Assembly (NCBI GenBank): GCA_021234155.1
Contig: JAJEKV010000016.1
Coordinates: forward strand, 1,116,001-1,180,000
Direction: 5' to 3'
Length of the DNA stretch: 64,000 nucleotides
Origin: Isoetes taiwanensis
Taxonomy: Eukaryota > Streptophyta > Lycopodiopsida > Isoetales > Isoetaceae
Each line of letters opens with the position of its first letter. Positions within the stretch are counted from its first letter, which is position 1. The notes below the pieces were generated by a model. It searched no databases. It saw nothing but the letters and a program-made list of their open reading frames with translations, and was not told where the DNA came from. Below are positions 60,929 through 64,000 of the stretch, one piece after another. The translations under genes were made by a program, and so were the position numbers.

Positions 60929-61237
60929 GTGGAAGAGAATTTAAAAATTGGCATTGAAGATTGTGGTTCTAGCTCGCAAAATGATGAAGACTTAGAAGAA
61001 CCCATTGCAAATATTTCTGGATCGGATCATCCAGACTCAGGGACATCAAATCTACATTTGTCTTTACCTAAGCAGTTGACTTTTGATCCAAATGCTACAG
61101 AATTTATGCCATCCCCTACCCCTTGTCAGTCTCCATCACCTCCAGCAAACTATTCGTCAATTTTTATAGAACCTGTAATTTCTTTTTGCCCACTTGGCCT
61201 AGCTCCCTATTCAATGCCGCCTCCGCCTCTTCGTTGA
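60929..61237 (+). CDS. Probable exon encoding a PAM2-like motif
   Basis: A 102-codon open stretch, without a good ATG, ends at a TGA (61235-61237). It is acidic and Ser-rich at first (DCGSSSQNDEDLEEPIA), then has LTFDPNATEFMPSPTP, then a Pro-rich end (SMPPPPLR). FDPNATEFMP fits the PAM2 pattern (L/F-x-P-x-A-x-x-F-x-P) by which proteins bind the MLLE domain of poly(A)-binding protein. Several plant regulators of mRNA translation or decay carry it near such low-complexity sequence. Upstream exons were not found. It may be a single exon of a larger gene or a leftover. Confidence 0.4.
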   Translation: MEENLKIGIEDCGSSSQNDEDLEEPIANISGSDHPDSGTSNLHLSLPKQLTFDPNATEFMPSPTPCQSPSPPANYSSIFIEPVISFCPLGLAPYSMPPPPLR

Positions 61238-61597
61238 GAGATGCAAGCTATAAGTATGAGGATTCTAATTAGAAACAACTCCAGAAGAAAGATTCAGCAA
61301 CATGCTTCAATCAAGATGCTACGACCGCCTCTGTTCTTGAACCGGTTAGCCGATTTCCACATTTCTTAAACAACAACATAATTTACCGTCAGTTTACAGC
61401 CAATAATGGGTTTGGAGCAGTTATTGGCATATTCTGGGCACATATTGATAATATGTAGTAAAATAACAGTGGGTTCCAGGGGGATTTGATATAGATGTAA
61501 AAATAACAATTCCTAGAACCATAGACTATATATCCCTAAGACACTGAATAGGTTGTTAGAAAAAAAACATAGATTCAATATAAAAAATAATTATATT

Positions 61598-61675
61598 AGC
61601 TCATTGGGTAGATTGGTTAAAGTAGTCTTATTAGGACATTGAGTTATTTTGGTAGAGGTTCGAACCCCCATATTT
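61598..61675 (+). repeat. tRNA-derived SINE head with A and B boxes
   Basis: TTAGCTCATTGGGTAGATTG (A box) and, ~45 bases on, GAGGTTCGAACCCCC, a perfect pol III B box with T-arm pairing. The middle lacks a proper anticodon arm, so it is tRNA-derived and not a tRNA gene. The following ~200 bases ('cttaggc-a-a-cgtat' twice) may be the SINE body. Confidence 0.6.
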
Positions 61676-61710
61676 CATATTCTAAAATCTTAGGCAACGC
61701 CGTATAGAGG

Positions 61711-63060
61711 TTCGATATTCCCTTAAAACCTTAGGCGAAATCGTATTTCATATTTCAAAATCATAGTCGCCTCCAATCATAAATGACTATAAGCGAAACG
61801 AGAGGTGCCCGGAGGCCCCAACATACGATCTGGGTCGTAGGATTGACTGATCCGACGACTGTGTTACCTGGAATATGCTACAAACCCACATGGACAAGGG
61901 TTTGACCCCTTAGGGGCAACCCAAAAATATAAGGAACTTGTCTTTAGGCATGTGTCAGGGATATCAAAATGGCAACATGTGCTCAAAATACAGAAATTGC
62001 AATTGTGGAAGGGGCAAAGGGGTCTTTATGATGGAAGTGATGGCAATAAGGAGAACGGAAGCATTGCAGAGATGGCAAAACTTTTATCTGTTACAATGCT
62101 TCTTGTAATTGTTGCTGCTATAATCCATATCCACACAATCCAGCTCTGAAGTTTGCTTTGCTGGAGTAATATTCAACAAAGTATGTTGTGCTCCATTTGC
62201 TATCTATTACCACCCTAACATCTAACAAAATTCTTTTAGGCAGCCAAGAGCATAGCATCAATATCTCTAAGTACTTACTAACTTTTTGCCTTCGATGCAT
62301 TGCAAATTTACAAAGATCTAGATTTATGGAGATGATTTTCTGAGTATTGTGGCACCTGCTTATTGCAGTAGCTTGATATTATCAAAACGAATGTTGATGA
62401 TCTATGTTGCCTAGGCTTATGATTTCTCATTATTCTTTTGTCTGTAAATGGATGGGACAAACCCTTAGATTTAAATATTAAGATTTTAATATGCTCATCC
62501 TAGAGCAAGTATAGCATATCAATCTTAATTTTCCTCTTTCGCATTTATTAAATTCCAACTAACATCCCTCTCAATGTAAGAAATACATCTCAATGTAAGT
62601 TAAAATTAAATGATATTTCTCCAACCACTAGGCATCACATACACACAATGTATTCTTGCTTGATATCCATAATACATAGAGGAGGTTATCTAGGCAGGCA
62701 CAATTTTAAAATGATTTGTTCTTTCGAGTTGAGTTACCTTTTTTCATAATTTGTTGTTCCAAAAAGTTGGATTACATTTTCAATGAGAAATTAAAAAGTA
62801 TGTCGGGCAAATGGTTTACTTAGAAATTATGGGGCATTTGGCAATGGTGTTTGTCACATTGCTGGACATTTGATATAAAGTATACCCCATTTTGGGCTCA
62901 ATTTTAAAATGACTTATTCTTTTTGGTTGAGTTGCATGTCTTGGTAATTTGCCATTCCAAAAAATTGGATTTCTTTTTCCATGTAAGATTGAAAGGTATA
63001 TATGGGCATTAATCATATAAAACATATTCCAACAAATAACTGCCATTGAACAGAACTATA
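61711..63060. other. No recognisable gene
   Basis: AT-rich DNA. A ~60-base motif is loosely repeated in tandem (AATTTTAAAATGA-TT-TTCTTT ... GAGTTG, near 62702 and 62900). Confidence 0.35.
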
Positions 63061-63061
63061 T

Positions 63062-63140
63062 AAAATTTAACACTAGAAAGTCTTGAACCCAAGACGTTCT
63101 TGAACTAATATGTTATCACTAACCCATAGGCGCAAGCGCT
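63062..63140 (-). repeat. tRNA-like SINE head (weaker)
   Basis: Minus strand: CCTATGGGTTAGTGATAAC (A-box-like) then TCTTGGGTTCAAGACTTTC (B-box-like), ~35 bases apart. The match is poorer than at 61.6 kb. Confidence 0.35.
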
Positions 63141-63234
63141 ATAAAAATTCAACATCATAAACATGTCAAAATACATATTTATGATATCTAAATTCAACAT
63201 CATAAACGTGTCAAAAAACCATTTTTGTGTTATC

Positions 63235-64000
63235 TTTTTTTTTTTTTTTTTTTTTTTTTTTGAGAGAGAGAGAATGGGGTTTTTTTCATAGAATGAGAAT
63301 GAGAATGAGAATGAGAATGATTTTTTATCGTCCTCTGAGGTCAATCGGCCTATGGGACCCATAAGGAGCGCAGCAAACTTATTACTGTCCGGGTTAAAAA
63401 AACCCCGCCCCGAAGGGTTTTCGAGGGAAAAACCGTAGTAGTAATAAGAATGCTGTCAAACTGTACAAGTATACATCAATGTATATATACATGTCAAGTG
63501 TCTGCCCGAGGACATAGCTGATCTCGCATGTCCATAACCTCTTGAAGGTATGATCCCAGCACCCGTACGGATGCTGTGCTCAATGTCACATGTACCGGCT
63601 GGCCAGGCCTGACCAACTTAGCATAGCGCATCCGAATTTGATCATATGCTGGGCAACTTTGAAGGGTATGAGATTCATCCTCAATGACTCCCATTTGGCA
63701 GCATTGACAGAGCCTGTCCTGGCGTGGCTCACCCAAAAAGGTACAAGAAGTTAAGTGAGCCATAAATTTGGCCACCCAAAATTAAACATGCAAGCATAAT
63801 TAACATATATAAAAGTTCTGCTATAGCCATAGCAGAAAAAGTTTGAAAGTTTTGAAAATTTGAAGTAGAAATCAGCCTTGTGAGAGGCTGTGAACCTGTA
63901 GTGTTGTTCCTGGGTTGAACCATCATTGTATCAAAATTTCTCAAGTGAAATTTTGAGGTAGCATTCTGAAGACAAAATCCTGTATATCCTGTTGATGTTC
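63235..64000 (-). mobile_element. 3' end of a LINE, running off the window
   Basis: On the minus strand: coding end with a reverse-transcriptase-type zinc finger (63494-63775), a 3' UTR with the CCGAAGGG/CTCGAAAACCC motif (63385-63437), a (CATTCT)n run (63292-63320), (CT)n, and a 27-A tail (T-run 63235-63261). UTR words GGTCCCATA--CCGATTG ... GAGGACG-TAAAAA are shared with the ORF1-only element at 6.4-8.3 kb. This LINE family could have supplied the enzymes that moved the short one. Confidence 0.7.
63494..63775 (-). pseudogene. LINE ORF2 C-terminus (reverse transcriptase zinc finger)
   Basis: The frame contains TSCTFLGEPRQDRLCQCC, then GVIEDESHTLQSCPAYDQIR. C-x2-C ... E-x-H-x4-CP-x-Y-x-x-IR is the zinc-binding box found after the reverse transcriptase of many plant non-LTR elements. 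It ends at 63494-63496. The next ~200 bases upstream carry no clear continuation in the same frame, so the copy is probably decayed. Confidence 0.7.

Noticed and set aside
61598-61675. Functional tRNA gene
   Set aside because: The A and B boxes are good, but no acceptor stem or anticodon arm can be paired.

Overview
The window is nuclear DNA from a land plant with a large, repeat-packed genome. The sequence is AT-rich, introns are short GT-AG introns of about 60-90 bp, and a decayed pentatricopeptide-repeat (PPR) gene is present. Several plant transposon classes are nested in each other (MULE, CACTA, gypsy, LINE, SINE). A seed-free vascular plant such as a fern would fit, but nothing here fixes the species. 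There is no bacterial, organellar or CRISPR content. Intact host genes are rare.

Layout. 1.6-4.7 kb: two minus-strand gene pieces, a trihelix/Myb-like DNA-binding protein and a probable BAH-domain protein. 5.1-11.3 kb: a retroposed 3' end, a short LINE derivative that keeps only ORF1-like sequence and ends in a (CTCTAT)n tract, a CACTA-like element with long inverted arms, and a gypsy pol remnant into which the CACTA element is inserted. 11.7-28.5 kb: head-to-tail copies of a ~2.8-kb unit. Each unit carries a decayed proline/glycine-rich protein gene, a foldback, a G-box/TATA promoter-like site and a TGACA-rich block. 30-32.3 kb: an inverted cluster of tRNA-like repeats. 32.3-39.1 kb: a further old copy of the 2.8-kb unit, split by a 5.6-kb insertion with ATTC on both sides. 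40.8-41.2 kb: the PPR pseudogene. 55.3-64 kb: a retrocopy with poly(A) and target-site duplication, a duplicated promoter-like segment, an exon with a PAM2-like motif, SINE-like tRNA derivatives and the 3' end of a LINE.

The most striking object is at 45,728-55,316. It is a 9.6-kb Mutator-like element bounded by perfect 9-bp target duplications (GAACAGAAT) and long (>600 bp) diverged terminal inverted repeats. It carries a mudrA-like transposase with a SWIM zinc finger on the plus strand. On the minus strand it has a small spliced gene of unknown function and a multi-exon Ulp1/C48 SUMO-protease-like gene. Between and beside these genes lie arrays of ~120-140-bp palindromic units built from the same GGGATCCCGGAGG-type words as the termini. 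The transposase shows frame breaks, so this copy may no longer move itself. Its architecture (transposase, protease, extra gene and hairpin arrays) is the best candidate here for an undescribed system.
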